Assembly (NCBI RefSeq): GCF_000145035.1
Contig: NC_014387.1
Coordinates: 402,441-466,440, forward strand
Length of the DNA: 64,000 nt
Direction of reading: 5' to 3'
Source of the DNA: Butyrivibrio proteoclasticus B316
GTDB taxonomy: Bacteria > Bacillota > Clostridia > Lachnospirales > Lachnospiraceae
Position 1 is the first letter of the stretch. Each line of letters starts with the position of its first letter. The translations under genes and the position numbers were made by a program. The notes beneath the pieces are model-generated. The model searched no databases. It was not told where the DNA came from and worked only from the letters and a program-made list of their open reading frames with translations. This document shows, piece by piece, positions 54,937 to 63,875 of the stretch.

Positions 54937-56187
54937 TTACAGACAGGTCATAACTGCTTTTACCACGAAGGTATCGCCCTCGAGGGTGAAGTTTGCAACG
55001 CCGCTGTATTTATTTGCAATTGCGCGTATTTGTGCGGTTCCGATGCCGCTTTGTACTACCTTGGTGCTGATAGGCATTCCGTCCTTGTTAAAAGAAATCT
55101 TTTCAGGGCAGTAGTTTTTGGTCTGAAGCCTTAACTTGCGTCCGTCATAGGAAATATCAACAGAAATAAATCTCTTGTTTACAGGAGCTTTTTCCTGGGA
55201 TTCAAGAGCGTTTTCAAGAGCGTTTGCAAGAAGACTAGTAAGCTCTATTTCTTCCATAGCAAAGCGCTCGGGGACATTTGCCTTGGCGCGGAGCTTGAAA
55301 CCGTGTTTCTGGCACCTTGAGGAGTAGATTGTCAGGAGTTCATTTACTACCTTGTTGTCACAAAAAGATACAACAGTGACCTGCTCTAGCATTGAATCTA
55401 ATTCTCGCAGGTATTCCTTGGCCTTGTCATATTCGCCGTCATTGATAAAACCCAGTAAAACTCTGTTGAAATGTCTGATGTCGTGTTTATATTTTCTGAT
55501 CGTGAGTTCGTTACTTTCATAAATTGACAGCTGCTCGCGGAGGCGTTTGGTACGCTCGGCTTGGAAATAAGCTATCTTTTCATCAGATATCTTTTTCTCA
55601 ATCTGATAGAAAGTAAGCTCATATTCCATAATGGCGGCTGATAGCATTACTACAATATAAATAATAGGAAACCAGTCGATCATGTTCTGCCCATAAGGTT
55701 GAAGGTAGCCAATCAATCTGGTATCAAACAGCAAAAGACTTAATAACAGGCCGCTGAGAGCGCTTATTGATCCGTACACGACTCCTGCCACGTAGTTAGT
55801 GATAAAGGGCAGGATCAGGATGAAGAGCCAATAGGCGTCCATTCCAATTGTCCAGTCAACTTCCATGATCAGATGGAAAAAGAGAATGATGCAGACTCCA
55901 AAGGAACAATAGATAGTGAGCATTGTGTGCCTGTGTGCCTTTTTTAGCAGCAGGATAACGCAGAACATAAACATCGCGATACTGATGTTGGTAACTTTAC
56001 CGTGATTGTAATTATCTGAAGTCAGGAAAGTGGCAATGATACTGTAGATGATGAAACCTGTCAGAAGGATCATGGAAGTTTTGCACTTCTGTTCCTTGAC
56101 AGCAGTGGTGTTCTCGAATTCTACAAGCTGCTTGAGACTATAACGAAATTTGGTGTTCAGATCAAAAAGAGAAAAATTGATATTCAT
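54937..56187 (-). CDS. GHKL-type sensor histidine kinase (AgrC/CitA-like)
   Basis: The 416-residue protein has about six membrane helices in the first 190 residues, a coiled segment, the phospho-acceptor His in YKHDIRHFNRVLLG (near residue 238) and a GHKL ATPase domain (N box LLANALENALES, then GIGTAQIRAIANKYSG). This class usually senses peptides and pairs with a LytTR response regulator. No response regulator is adjacent, so it is an orphan here. Confidence 0.88.
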   Translation of the reverse strand: MNINFSLFDLNTKFRYSLKQLVEFENTTAVKEQKCKTSMILLTGFIIYSIIATFLTSDNYNHGKVTNISIAMFMFCVILLLKKAHRHTMLTIYCSFGVCIILFFHLIMEVDWTIGMDAYWLFILILPFITNYVAGVVYGSISALSGLLLSLLLFDTRLIGYLQPYGQNMIDWFPIIYIVVMLSAAIMEYELTFYQIEKKISDEKIAYFQAERTKRLREQLSIYESNELTIRKYKHDIRHFNRVLLGFINDGEYDKAKEYLRELDSMLEQVTVVSFCDNKVVNELLTIYSSRCQKHGFKLRAKANVPERFAMEEIELTSLLANALENALESQEKAPVNKRFISVDISYDGRKLRLQTKNYCPEKISFNKDGMPISTKVVQSGIGTAQIRAIANKYSGVANFTLEGDTFVVKAVMTCL

Positions 56188-56282
56188 GGCCTGCTCCTAG
56201 GATGTGAGTTATATCATATGTTATAATTATACATGAAAAAACGTTTACGGTCATTGCGTAATATGATCAGAGAAGGGGCTGT

Positions 56283-56471
56283 ATGAATAAAATTCTATTA
56301 ATCTACGCTGCTGTTATTTTCATAGGTGGTGTGATTCTTTTTACATATGCGCAATTACAAAAGGATAAAGAGGTTGAGGAACCTGAGACTAACAAATGGA
56401 TGAGGATCCTGTCAATCGTAGTGATCGCTTTGGCTGCTATGTGCCTTCTCATCAGCAGAATGGCTGCATAA
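56283..56471 (+). CDS. Small two-helix membrane protein, 62 residues
   Basis: AGAAGGGG precedes the ATG. The product has two membrane helices (LLIYAAVIFIGGVILFTY and ILSIVVIALAAMCLLISRM) joined by a charged 22-residue loop. It is divergent from the histidine kinase. The family is unknown to me. Confidence 0.6.
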   Translation: MNKILLIYAAVIFIGGVILFTYAQLQKDKEVEEPETNKWMRILSIVVIALAAMCLLISRMAA

Positions 56472-56549
56472 GCATCAAATTGCAAGAAGTCTGAAAATAG
56501 ACAAATAAAGTGGTAAAAATCAAATTTTGCACATTTTTATCAATAAAAA

Positions 56550-56579
56550 TTCACACTTTTATCAAAAAAGAGTTATAAT
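56550..56579 (+). promoter_or_regulatory. Promoter of DUF6465 gene
   Basis: TTCACA (56550-56555) and TATAAT (56574-56579) are separated by 18 bp, followed by GAGGAGGA and the ATG at 56612. This is among the clearest vegetative promoters in the window. Confidence 0.7.
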
Positions 56580-56611
56580 ATATCCAAACAATTTTATGAG
56601 GAGGAAATAAG

Positions 56612-56806
56612 ATGGCAGCTAAGGTTAACGCCAAGATCGAGCTTCAGTTCGGTGACAAGGCAATAAACGAAGAGCAGCTTGTTTCCATGGCTAAGAATGC
56701 ATACGGTAAAAAGGACGTTAAGAACCTTGATATCTATGTTAAGCCAGAGGAGTGCAAGGCTTACTACGTTGTTAACAATGATGTCACAGGCAGCTTTGAT
56801 CTTTGA
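56612..56806 (+). CDS. DUF6465 family small protein
   Basis: The 64-residue protein matches my memory of DUF6465: KIELQFGDKAINEEQLVSMA, then LDIYVKPEECKAYYVVNNDV and a terminal Gly-Ser-Phe-Asp-Leu. Family members are widespread in Lachnospiraceae; some carry a long Lys/Ala-rich N-terminus, missing here. The function is unknown. A strong promoter, ribosome site and terminator suggest steady high expression. Confidence 0.8.
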   Translation: MAAKVNAKIELQFGDKAINEEQLVSMAKNAYGKKDVKNLDIYVKPEECKAYYVVNNDVTGSFDL

Positions 56807-56847
56807 TCACGGCGTGGGGACACAAACATTGAAATGACGACTAAGAG

Positions 56848-56885
56848 GACGAGTAGATTATAGATGATCTGCTCGTCTTTTCTTT
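56848..56885 (+). terminator. Terminator of DUF6465 gene
   Basis: GACGAGTAGAT pairs with ATCTGCTCGTC (one G-T wobble), followed by TTTTCTTTTT. Confidence 0.85.
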
Positions 56886-56937
56886 TTGAATTTTTCAAAG
56901 GCTTGCTGGCGGCGTTCTTTAATTGTATTGACGGGCA

Positions 56938-56946
56938 TGGTATAAT
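56938..56946 (+). promoter_or_regulatory. Extended -10 promoter of polysaccharide cluster
   Basis: TGGTATAAT is a perfect extended -10 element (TGnTATAAT) 60 bases before the first glycosyltransferase start. No well-spaced -35 box is needed for such promoters. Confidence 0.45.
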
Positions 56947-57006
56947 AATATGTCGAATTATGTATAATTAGCTTTATTATATTTTGTGCGTACGGAGCTT
57001 GATTTT

Positions 57007-58161
57007 GTGAGTAGACAGAACACAACTGATATAGATAGAAAACTAAATATAGCAATGCTGGGGCATAAGAGAATTCCTTCAAGAGAAGGCGGCGTGGAAG
57101 TCGTTGTTGAGGAATTATCTGTCAGGATGGCCGGCAGAGGACATAAGGTCACCTGCATTAACAGAAGCGGTCATCACGTGGCCGGGGAAGAGTATGATGC
57201 CTATGTTGGGAATATCTACAAAGGCGTTCGCCTTAAGAATGTACCAACCATTAATTTAAAAGGTTTTGCAGCAGCTACATCATCCTTTTTTGGAGCACTT
57301 ATTGCTGCTTTTGGAAGGTATGATGTTGTTCATTTCCATGCCGAGGGACCATGTGCTACCATGTGGATTCCCAAGCTCATGGGTAAAAGATGTATCGCGA
57401 CAATCCACGGTCTTGACCATAAACGTCAGAAATGGGGATATTTTGCGAGCAGATATATCATGAAAGGCGAGATACGTGCTGTCAAAATGGCAGATGAGAT
57501 AATCGTTCTTAGCCAGAGTGCTCAGCAGTATTTTAAGGATACCTATGGAAGAGATACAGTGCTCATTCCAAATGGTGTCAACAGACCGGAGGTTCATAAG
57601 CCTCAGCTTATAAGTGATAAATACGGACTTGGCAAGGATGACTACATTCTTTTCCTTGGCAGACTGGTTCCGGAAAAGGGAATTGAATACCTCATCAAGG
57701 CATTTAAAGACCTTAATACCAACAAGAAGCTTGTGATTGCAGGCGGCAGCAGCGATTCTCTGGAATTTGAGGAGAACATGAAGAATCTGGCAGCTTCTGA
57801 TGACAGGATCATTTTTACCGGATTTGTACAGGGAAGAGTCCTCTCGGAATTACTGAGTAACTGTTATCTGTATGTACTTCCGTCAGACCTTGAGGGAATG
57901 CCACTCACTCTTTTGGAAGCAATGAGTTACGGACAGTGTTGTCTTGTTTCAGATATCCCTGAATGTGCGGATGTTATCGGTGACAAGGCACTGACCTTCC
58001 ACAAGGGAGATGTACAGGACCTCAAGTCCAAGATGCAGAACCTCTTGGCTAATCCGGCAATTGTTGATAAATACAGAAGTGCAGCCTCGGACTATGTTTG
58101 TGATAAATACAATTGGGACCGCGTAGTTGATGAGACTCTAAGGCTCTATATGAAGGAATAA
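57007..58161 (+). CDS. GT4-type glycosyltransferase with DUF1972-like N-terminus
   Basis: The 384-residue protein starts at GTG 57007, ten bases after GGAG; a GTG at 56986 lacks a site. The N-terminal half carries RIPSREGGVEVVVEELSVRM, and the C-terminal GT-B domain has ILFLGRLVPEKGIEYLIKAF and the EGMPLTLLEAMSYGQC donor-binding motif. It should transfer a sugar from a nucleotide donor to a growing surface glycan. It heads the polysaccharide cluster. Confidence 0.9.
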   Translation: MSRQNTTDIDRKLNIAMLGHKRIPSREGGVEVVVEELSVRMAGRGHKVTCINRSGHHVAGEEYDAYVGNIYKGVRLKNVPTINLKGFAAATSSFFGALIAAFGRYDVVHFHAEGPCATMWIPKLMGKRCIATIHGLDHKRQKWGYFASRYIMKGEIRAVKMADEIIVLSQSAQQYFKDTYGRDTVLIPNGVNRPEVHKPQLISDKYGLGKDDYILFLGRLVPEKGIEYLIKAFKDLNTNKKLVIAGGSSDSLEFEENMKNLAASDDRIIFTGFVQGRVLSELLSNCYLYVLPSDLEGMPLTLLEAMSYGQCCLVSDIPECADVIGDKALTFHKGDVQDLKSKMQNLLANPAIVDKYRSAASDYVCDKYNWDRVVDETLRLYMKE

Positions 58162-58302
58162 AATCTGTTACGAAGATGATAAAAAGGTATATTCATAAAC
58201 AAGATTTTTGGCTGATAATGAATACCATAGAGACATAAAAATTAAGAGACTACTAAGAGACTACAAGGAATAGCCTCTTGCAGATAGAAAGAAGGAAACA
58301 TC

Positions 58303-59505
58303 ATGGAAAAAGAAAAACTTGCGATACATGGCGGTAAGCCTGTTAGAGAAAATAAGATTTTTTACGGACGTCAGTGGATACAGGATGACGACGTGCAGGC
58401 AATTGCAGCAGTCCTTAAGGGTGACTATATCACTTGCGGACCATCTGTAGATGCCGTTGAAAAGAAGATTTCAGAAGTTACAGGTGCTAAGTATACTGTA
58501 GTTGTTGCCAATGGCACAGCAGCTCTTCACTGCGCAGCAATTGCAGCTGGACTTGGTGAGGGAGATGAAGTTATCACAACACCTCTTACTTTTGCTGCTT
58601 CTGCTAACTGTGCTGTATATGTTGGTGCAAGACCTGTTTTTGCTGATGTTAATCCTGAAACCTATAACATTGATCCAGACAGCATTGAGGCACATATCAC
58701 AGACAAGACAAGAGCAGTAGTTGCTGTTGATTTTACAGGTCAGGCTGTTGAGCACGACAGGATCCGCGAGATCTGCAAGAAGCATAATCTCGTATATATC
58801 TGCGATGCAGCACATGCTATCGGAACCAGATACAAGGGTCAGCCTGAAGGTTCTATCGCTGATATGACATGCTTTAGCTTCCACCCTGTTAAGACTATTA
58901 CTTCCGGTGAGGGCGGCGCTATTACTACTAATGATCCTGAGCTTTACAAAAAGCTCCGTCTTGCGTCACAGCACGGTATTGTCCGTAACCCTGATGATTT
59001 CGTTGAGAAGAATCCTGAGGGAATCTGGTACTACGAGATGCAGACACTTGGATATAACTATAGAATGACAGACTTCCAGGCTGCTCTTCTCTCAAGCCAG
59101 CTTAATAAGCTTGAGCAGTTCTCAAACAGAAGAAAAGAGATTGTTAACAAATATAATGAAGCCTTCAAGGATGTACCTGAGATCATCGTTCAGAAAGAGA
59201 TTCCTGAATCTGATACAACAAGACATCTTTATATCATTCAGCTTGATCTTGATAAGCTCACATGTACAAGACGCGAGTTCTTTGACGCCATGAGTGCGGA
59301 GAATGTTCAGTGCCAGGTTCACTATGTGCCTGTTTACTGGTTCCCGTTCTATCAGAACATGGGCTACACAAAGGGACTTTGTCCTAACGCTGAGAAGATT
59401 TACAAGGGAATCATGAGTATTCCTCTTTATCCAATGCTTACAGATGAGGATGTCGAATCTTCTATCGCAGCAGTCAAGAAGATCGTGAACTGGTATCGTA
59501 AATAA
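58303..59505 (+). CDS. DegT/DnrJ/EryC1-type nucleotide-sugar aminotransferase (PseC-like)
   Basis: The 400-residue PLP enzyme has NGTAALHCAAIAAGLGEGDE, ICDAAHAIG and the PLP lysine Lys197 in SFHPVKTITSGEGGAI. The start (YGRQWIQDDDVQAI, then GDYITCGPSVDAVE) resembles PseC, which aminates the 4-keto sugar made from UDP-GlcNAc by an inverting dehydratase. A dehydratase whose family makes such a product is encoded at 62557. The exact substrate is inferred. Confidence 0.85.
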   Translation: MEKEKLAIHGGKPVRENKIFYGRQWIQDDDVQAIAAVLKGDYITCGPSVDAVEKKISEVTGAKYTVVVANGTAALHCAAIAAGLGEGDEVITTPLTFAASANCAVYVGARPVFADVNPETYNIDPDSIEAHITDKTRAVVAVDFTGQAVEHDRIREICKKHNLVYICDAAHAIGTRYKGQPEGSIADMTCFSFHPVKTITSGEGGAITTNDPELYKKLRLASQHGIVRNPDDFVEKNPEGIWYYEMQTLGYNYRMTDFQAALLSSQLNKLEQFSNRRKEIVNKYNEAFKDVPEIIVQKEIPESDTTRHLYIIQLDLDKLTCTRREFFDAMSAENVQCQVHYVPVYWFPFYQNMGYTKGLCPNAEKIYKGIMSIPLYPMLTDEDVESSIAAVKKIVNWYRK

Positions 59506-59509
59506 TTAT

Positions 59510-59674
59510 GCTAAAACATATTTTTACTCACTTCTCCGTGTCGTGATTTTCATAATCTCTATCTCAGAAAAATGTCTCATCTCATGTTATTCGAGACAAT
59601 CGACATTTTTCTGATCTTTCGATTTGAAAATCATCTTCCGTGTGCGAATGATTCGTAAAAATATGTCCTTTAGC
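59510..59674. repeat. 165-bp imperfect inverted repeat
   Basis: The whole gap between aminotransferase and epimerase folds on itself. Paired blocks are GCTAAA/TTTAGC at the ends, ACATATTTTTAC/GTAAAAATATGT, TGATTTTCA/TGAAAATCA and TCAGAAAAATGTC/GACATTTTTCTGA. It could be a MITE-like remnant or an RNA processing site; no target duplication is evident. Confidence 0.75.
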
Positions 59675-59727
59675 AAAAATATTTAGATATAGTTTACAAT
59701 AGGCGTTTTTTTGAAATGGGAGATAAT

Positions 59728-60915
59728 ATGTCTAATTTTGTAGGGTTTAAGAATAATGGCAAATTGAAATTATTGATTATAGTGGGAACAAGACCTGAGA
59801 TAATCAGGCTTGCGGCAGTTATCAAGAAGTGCAGGAAGTATTTTGACGTTGTTCTGGCACATACAGGACAGAACTATGATTATAACTTAAATGGAATTTT
59901 CTTTAGAGATTTAGAGCTTGATGAGCCTGAGGTTTACCTTGATGCTGTAGGCGATGACCTCGGTGCAACAATGGGCAATATCATAGACAAGAGTTATAAG
60001 CTGATGGTAGAGTGTAGGCCTGATGCAGTGCTTGTTCTTGGTGATACCAACAGTTGTTTGTCAGTTATAGGAGCTAAGCGTCTTCATATACCTATTTTCC
60101 ATATGGAGGCAGGCAATCGCTGCAAGGACGAGTGTCTTCCTGAAGAGACTAACCGCAGGATCGTAGATATTATCTCTGATGTCAACATGGCATATTCTGA
60201 GCATGCCAGAAGATACCTTGCAGATTGCGGACTTCCCAAGGAGAGAACCTTTGTTACAGGATCACCTATGGCAGAAGTTCTTCATGATAATCTTGATAAG
60301 ATCAAGGCTAGTGACGTTCACGCAAGACTTAGCAAAGAGACAGGCGTTAATATCGAGCCTCATAAATATATCCTTCTCTCAGCTCATAGAGAGGAGAACA
60401 TCGATACTGAAGAGAATTTCACATCTCTTTTCACAGCAATTAATAAGATGGCGGAAAAATATGATATGCCAATCCTCTATTCATGCCACCCAAGGAGCAG
60501 GAAGAGAATTGAAGCTTCTGAGTTTGAGCTTGATAAGAGGGTTATAAGGCATGAGCCGCTTGGATTCCATGATTATAACTGCCTTCAGATGAATGCTTAT
60601 GCAGTTGTTTCTGACTCAGGAACACTTCCTGAAGAGAGCAGTTTCTTTTTGAGTGTGGGAAATCCATTCCCTGCAGTTTGTATCAGGACCAGTACGGAGA
60701 GACCTGAAGCTATGGATAAGGGTAACTTCATTCTGGCAGGTATCACTGAGGAGAGCCTTCTTCAGGCGGTTGATACAGCTGTATCAATGAACGAGAACGG
60801 GGATTATGGTATTCCAGTTCCTGATTATGTTGATGAAAATGTTTCAGACAAGGTTGTTAAGATAATCCAGAGCTTTACCGGAGTTGTCAACAAAATGGTC
60901 TGGAGAAAGAGCTGA
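59728..60915 (+). CDS. UDP-N-acetylglucosamine 2-epimerase-like enzyme (CapG/FnlC type)
   Basis: The 395-residue protein has the non-hydrolysing 2-epimerase fold: IVGTRPEIIRLAAVIKKC, HTGQNYDYNLNGIFF, GDTNSCLSVIGAKR, HMEAGNRCKDECLPEETNRR and SDSGTLPEESSF. The NYDYNLN and EAGNRC forms resemble CapG/FnlC/WbjD of N-acetyl-L-fucosamine synthesis more than WecB. GGGAG at 59718-59722 supports the ATG at 59728. Confidence 0.87.
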   Translation: MSNFVGFKNNGKLKLLIIVGTRPEIIRLAAVIKKCRKYFDVVLAHTGQNYDYNLNGIFFRDLELDEPEVYLDAVGDDLGATMGNIIDKSYKLMVECRPDAVLVLGDTNSCLSVIGAKRLHIPIFHMEAGNRCKDECLPEETNRRIVDIISDVNMAYSEHARRYLADCGLPKERTFVTGSPMAEVLHDNLDKIKASDVHARLSKETGVNIEPHKYILLSAHREENIDTEENFTSLFTAINKMAEKYDMPILYSCHPRSRKRIEASEFELDKRVIRHEPLGFHDYNCLQMNAYAVVSDSGTLPEESSFFLSVGNPFPAVCIRTSTERPEAMDKGNFILAGITEESLLQAVDTAVSMNENGDYGIPVPDYVDENVSDKVVKIIQSFTGVVNKMVWRKS

Positions 60916-60969
60916 TTAGCTGATGATTAGTATGATAAAAAATCTGGATATGAACAGACAGGGGGATTC

Positions 60970-62424
60970 ATGGGGCAGATTCATTTAAAAAATAAATATG
61001 TCTACAGATGGGTTTGCATGGTCGTCTTATCGCTTATTGCTACCGGGATGTTCATCTGGGTGTGGATAGGATTTGTAAGGTATAACAACCAGACAGGAAG
61101 CCTTATGGGTAAGGGTAACCTGCTCATGTCCTTTGGCATCTATTTCCTTTTGTATCACATAATTGGCAAGGCACTCAAGGCCTTCAGGATTGGTGTTGAC
61201 AGAAAGGCTAATCTCCTTGCAAGTCAGGTGCTGACAGTGTTTAGCGTTGACGCAGTTGAAGTTCTGGTGTCCTGTGCTATTACCGGACAGTTCAGATTCT
61301 TCCCGGATTTCTTGTGGAGATATGTACTATTGGCGCTTGTTCAGTCGATACTGCTGTGTTTATTGGTAATACCTCTGGTTGACCTGTACAGGCACTTTTT
61401 CAAGGCACATCAGATTCTGGAAGTATATCAGGAAGCCTCTTATGAGAAGCTTCACTTTATGAATGACAGACCTGATAAGTTCCACATCAAGGACATTATC
61501 AATATCAATGAGGGACTTGATAAGATTTTTGACAAGATGGAAGACTATGATGCAGTTCTCATCAATGACATTCCATCGGAGATCAAGAACGATATCCTCA
61601 AGGAATGCTTTAACAGAAATAAGAGAGTTTATTTTACTCCTAAGATTTCAGACATTATCGGCAAGAATTCAGAAGAGATAAACCTCTTTGATACACCGCT
61701 TTACCTTTGCAGAAATTCAGGCCTGACTTTTGCACAGTCTTTTGTAAAAAGAGTTTGTGATATTGTCTTTTCCCTGATTGGAATAATAATTACAAGCCCG
61801 ATACTCTTAGTGACAGCGCTTGCTATTAAGCTTGAAGATGGCGGTCCTGTATTTTTCAGGCAGGAAAGAGCTACACTTGGCGGTAGGGAATTTAGTATTC
61901 TCAAGTTCAGATCGATGATAGTTGACGCTGAAAAGGATGGAAGACCACATCCCGCCGGAGAAAAGGATCCACGAATTACCAAGGTTGGTAACTTTATCAG
62001 GGCTACCAGAATAGACGAGCTTCCACAGCTTATCAATATATTAAAGGGCGATATGTCGATAGTTGGCCCAAGGCCGGAGCGACTTGAGCATGTGCACAAA
62101 TACTGCGAGGAGATTCCTGAGTTTAGTTACAGACTTAAAGTTAAGGGCGGACTTACAGGTCCTGCGCAGGTTTTTGGTAAATACAACACAAGCCCTCTTA
62201 ATAAACTTAAGATGGACCTGTACTATATTACAAATTATTCACTTCTTCTGGATTTACAGATTCTCTTTGAAACTGTCAAGATACTGGTTCAGAAAGAGAG
62301 TACCGAAGGCTTTTCCGAGGAAAGGGCTGAGGAGATGCATGACGCGGCAGTTTTGGAGGAAAGAACTGAGGAGATGCATGATTCGGCAACTTTAGAAGAA
62401 AGTGTTGAAGAGAAGCATAATTAA
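60970..62424 (+). CDS. Undecaprenyl-phosphate sugar phosphotransferase (polyprenyl initiating transferase)
   Basis: The 484-residue protein has four N-terminal helices, a cytoplasmic region, and the C-terminal catalytic domain of the bacterial sugar transferase family: KRVCDIVFSLIGIIITSP membrane entry, then ILKFRSMIVDAEKDG, RIDELPQLINILKGDMSIVG and GPRPERLEH. It loads the first sugar phosphate on the lipid carrier. The tail (about residues 450-484) is an acidic 13-residue repeat, not part of the fold. GGGGGA precedes the ATG. Confidence 0.92.
   Translation: MGQIHLKNKYVYRWVCMVVLSLIATGMFIWVWIGFVRYNNQTGSLMGKGNLLMSFGIYFLLYHIIGKALKAFRIGVDRKANLLASQVLTVFSVDAVEVLVSCAITGQFRFFPDFLWRYVLLALVQSILLCLLVIPLVDLYRHFFKAHQILEVYQEASYEKLHFMNDRPDKFHIKDIININEGLDKIFDKMEDYDAVLINDIPSEIKNDILKECFNRNKRVYFTPKISDIIGKNSEEINLFDTPLYLCRNSGLTFAQSFVKRVCDIVFSLIGIIITSPILLVTALAIKLEDGGPVFFRQERATLGGREFSILKFRSMIVDAEKDGRPHPAGEKDPRITKVGNFIRATRIDELPQLINILKGDMSIVGPRPERLEHVHKYCEEIPEFSYRLKVKGGLTGPAQVFGKYNTSPLNKLKMDLYYITNYSLLLDLQILFETVKILVQKESTEGFSEERAEEMHDAAVLEERTEEMHDSATLEESVEEKHN
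62317..62421 (+). repeat. 39-bp in-frame tandem repeat coding an acidic tail
   Basis: Units begin at 62317, 62356 and 62395 (Glu450, Glu463, Glu476) and encode EERAEEMHDAAVL-like segments. The third unit is shortened by the stop codon. Copies 1 and 2 are closely similar in DNA, so expansion is recent. Confidence 0.8.
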
Positions 62425-62556
62425 CAAATAATAGAGTAAGAAAATGCTTGATTAAGTTGATAATGAGTGAGTAAATAATCAAGTCAGATATTATTTAGTA
62501 AGAAAAGATATATGTAAATAAATTAGTAGTTGAATTTGCAGATAGGAGATAAAAAA

Positions 62557-63597
62557 ATGAGCGAATTTAAGGATAAAACACTTCTAATTACAGGTGGAAC
62601 AGGAAGTTTTGGACACTGCGTACTTGACCACTTCCTTGACAGTGACCTCAAGGAGATTAGAATCTTTTCAAGAGATGAGAAGAAGCAGGACGATATGAGA
62701 CATGAGCTTCAGGCTTTTCATCCTGAGCATTATAGCAAGGTTAAGTTCTTTATCGGTGATGTTAGAAATATTCAGAGTCTCAGAGATTGTATGCCTGGAG
62801 TTGACTATATCTTCCACGCAGCAGCTCTTAAGGAGGTTCCAAGCTGCGAATTCTTCCCTATGGAAGCTGTACGTACCAATATTGAGGGTACAGACAATTT
62901 GATCCATGCAGCTGTTGAGAATGGTGTTAAGCATGTTATATGTCTTTCAACAGATAAGGCTGCTTATCCTATTAATTCAATGGGTATTTCCAAGGCTATG
63001 ATGGAGCACATCGTATATGCTAATGCCAGAATGGCGGCTGAAAGAGGAACAATCCTCAACTGCACAAGATACGGAAATGTTATGTGCTCAAGAGGCTCTG
63101 TAATTCCGCTCTTTATTAACCAGATAAAGAACGGACACCCTATTACTATTACTGACCCTAACATGACAAGATTTATGATGAACCTTGATGAGGCTGTTGA
63201 TCTTGTTATGTTCGCATTTACTCATGGTAATCCTGGAGATCTTTTTGTTCAGAAGGCTGATGCTTCTACAATCGGAGATCTTGCTACAGCTGTTCAGCAG
63301 CTCTTTGGCGAGACTGATACCAAGATAATCGGTTCAAGACATGGCGAGAAGCTTTATGAGACACTTCTTACCAAGGAAGAGAGACTCCGCTCAGAGGATA
63401 TGGGCAATTACTACAGAGTAGTTGCTGATGCAAGAGATCTTAACTATGACAAGTTCTATGTAGAGGGAGAAGTTCAGACAGCAGCCAAGGAGGCTTATAC
63501 CAGCCACAATACTACAAGACTTGATGTTGAGGGCACAGTTAAAAAGCTCCTTTCTACAACTTACGTTCAGGAAGAGCTTGCTGCAATGGGTAAATAA
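62557..63597 (+). CDS. UDP-N-acetylglucosamine 4,6-dehydratase/5-epimerase (CapE/FnlA/WbjB type)
   Basis: The 346-residue extended SDR enzyme has the NAD motif LLITGGTGSFG, FHAAALKEVPSCEFFP, LSTDKAAYPINSMGISKAMM and RYGNVMCSRGSVIPLF. The usual YxxxK pair appears as Met142xxxLys146, a feature I recall for the CapE type. It should convert UDP-GlcNAc to the 4-keto-6-deoxy-L sugar used for L-FucNAc or PseC-type amino sugars. The ATG at 62557 follows TAGGAGAT. Confidence 0.9.
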   Translation: MSEFKDKTLLITGGTGSFGHCVLDHFLDSDLKEIRIFSRDEKKQDDMRHELQAFHPEHYSKVKFFIGDVRNIQSLRDCMPGVDYIFHAAALKEVPSCEFFPMEAVRTNIEGTDNLIHAAVENGVKHVICLSTDKAAYPINSMGISKAMMEHIVYANARMAAERGTILNCTRYGNVMCSRGSVIPLFINQIKNGHPITITDPNMTRFMMNLDEAVDLVMFAFTHGNPGDLFVQKADASTIGDLATAVQQLFGETDTKIIGSRHGEKLYETLLTKEERLRSEDMGNYYRVVADARDLNYDKFYVEGEVQTAAKEAYTSHNTTRLDVEGTVKKLLSTTYVQEELAAMGK

Positions 63598-63621
63598 AGA
63601 CGACAAGCGAAGTGGGATTCG

Positions 63622-63852
63622 ATTAGCCACAAGTAGTTATAAAAGGCGATTGCGGCTAAGGGAAAAACGAGTAGCGTCGAGCTCGATTAGCCGCAAGTAG
63701 TTATAAAAGGTGATTGCGGCTAAAGAAAGAGTGAGTAGCAGTGGAGCTCGATTAGCCGCAAGTAGTTATAAAAGGTGATTGCGGCTAAAGAAAGAGTGAG
63801 TAGTAGTGAAATTCGATTAGCCGCAAGAGGAAAATGAGTAATTTGCGGCTAA
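63622..63852. repeat. Array of four 38-nt hairpins at 64-65-bp spacing (array 2)
   Basis: Units start at 63622, 63686, 63751 and 63816; the first three are 38 nt and the last is 37 nt. Stems are TTAGCCGCA/TGCGGCTAA (one A-C mismatch in unit 1). The loops of units 1-3 are nearly identical, and the spacers between units also match (GAAAGAGTGAGTAG in two of them). It shares arm sequence, unit length and period with the array at 21753-22111. It lies between the dehydratase and the next glycosyltransferase. Confidence 0.92.
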
Positions 63853-63875
63853 CTATGTGGATATAACAAGAGACG

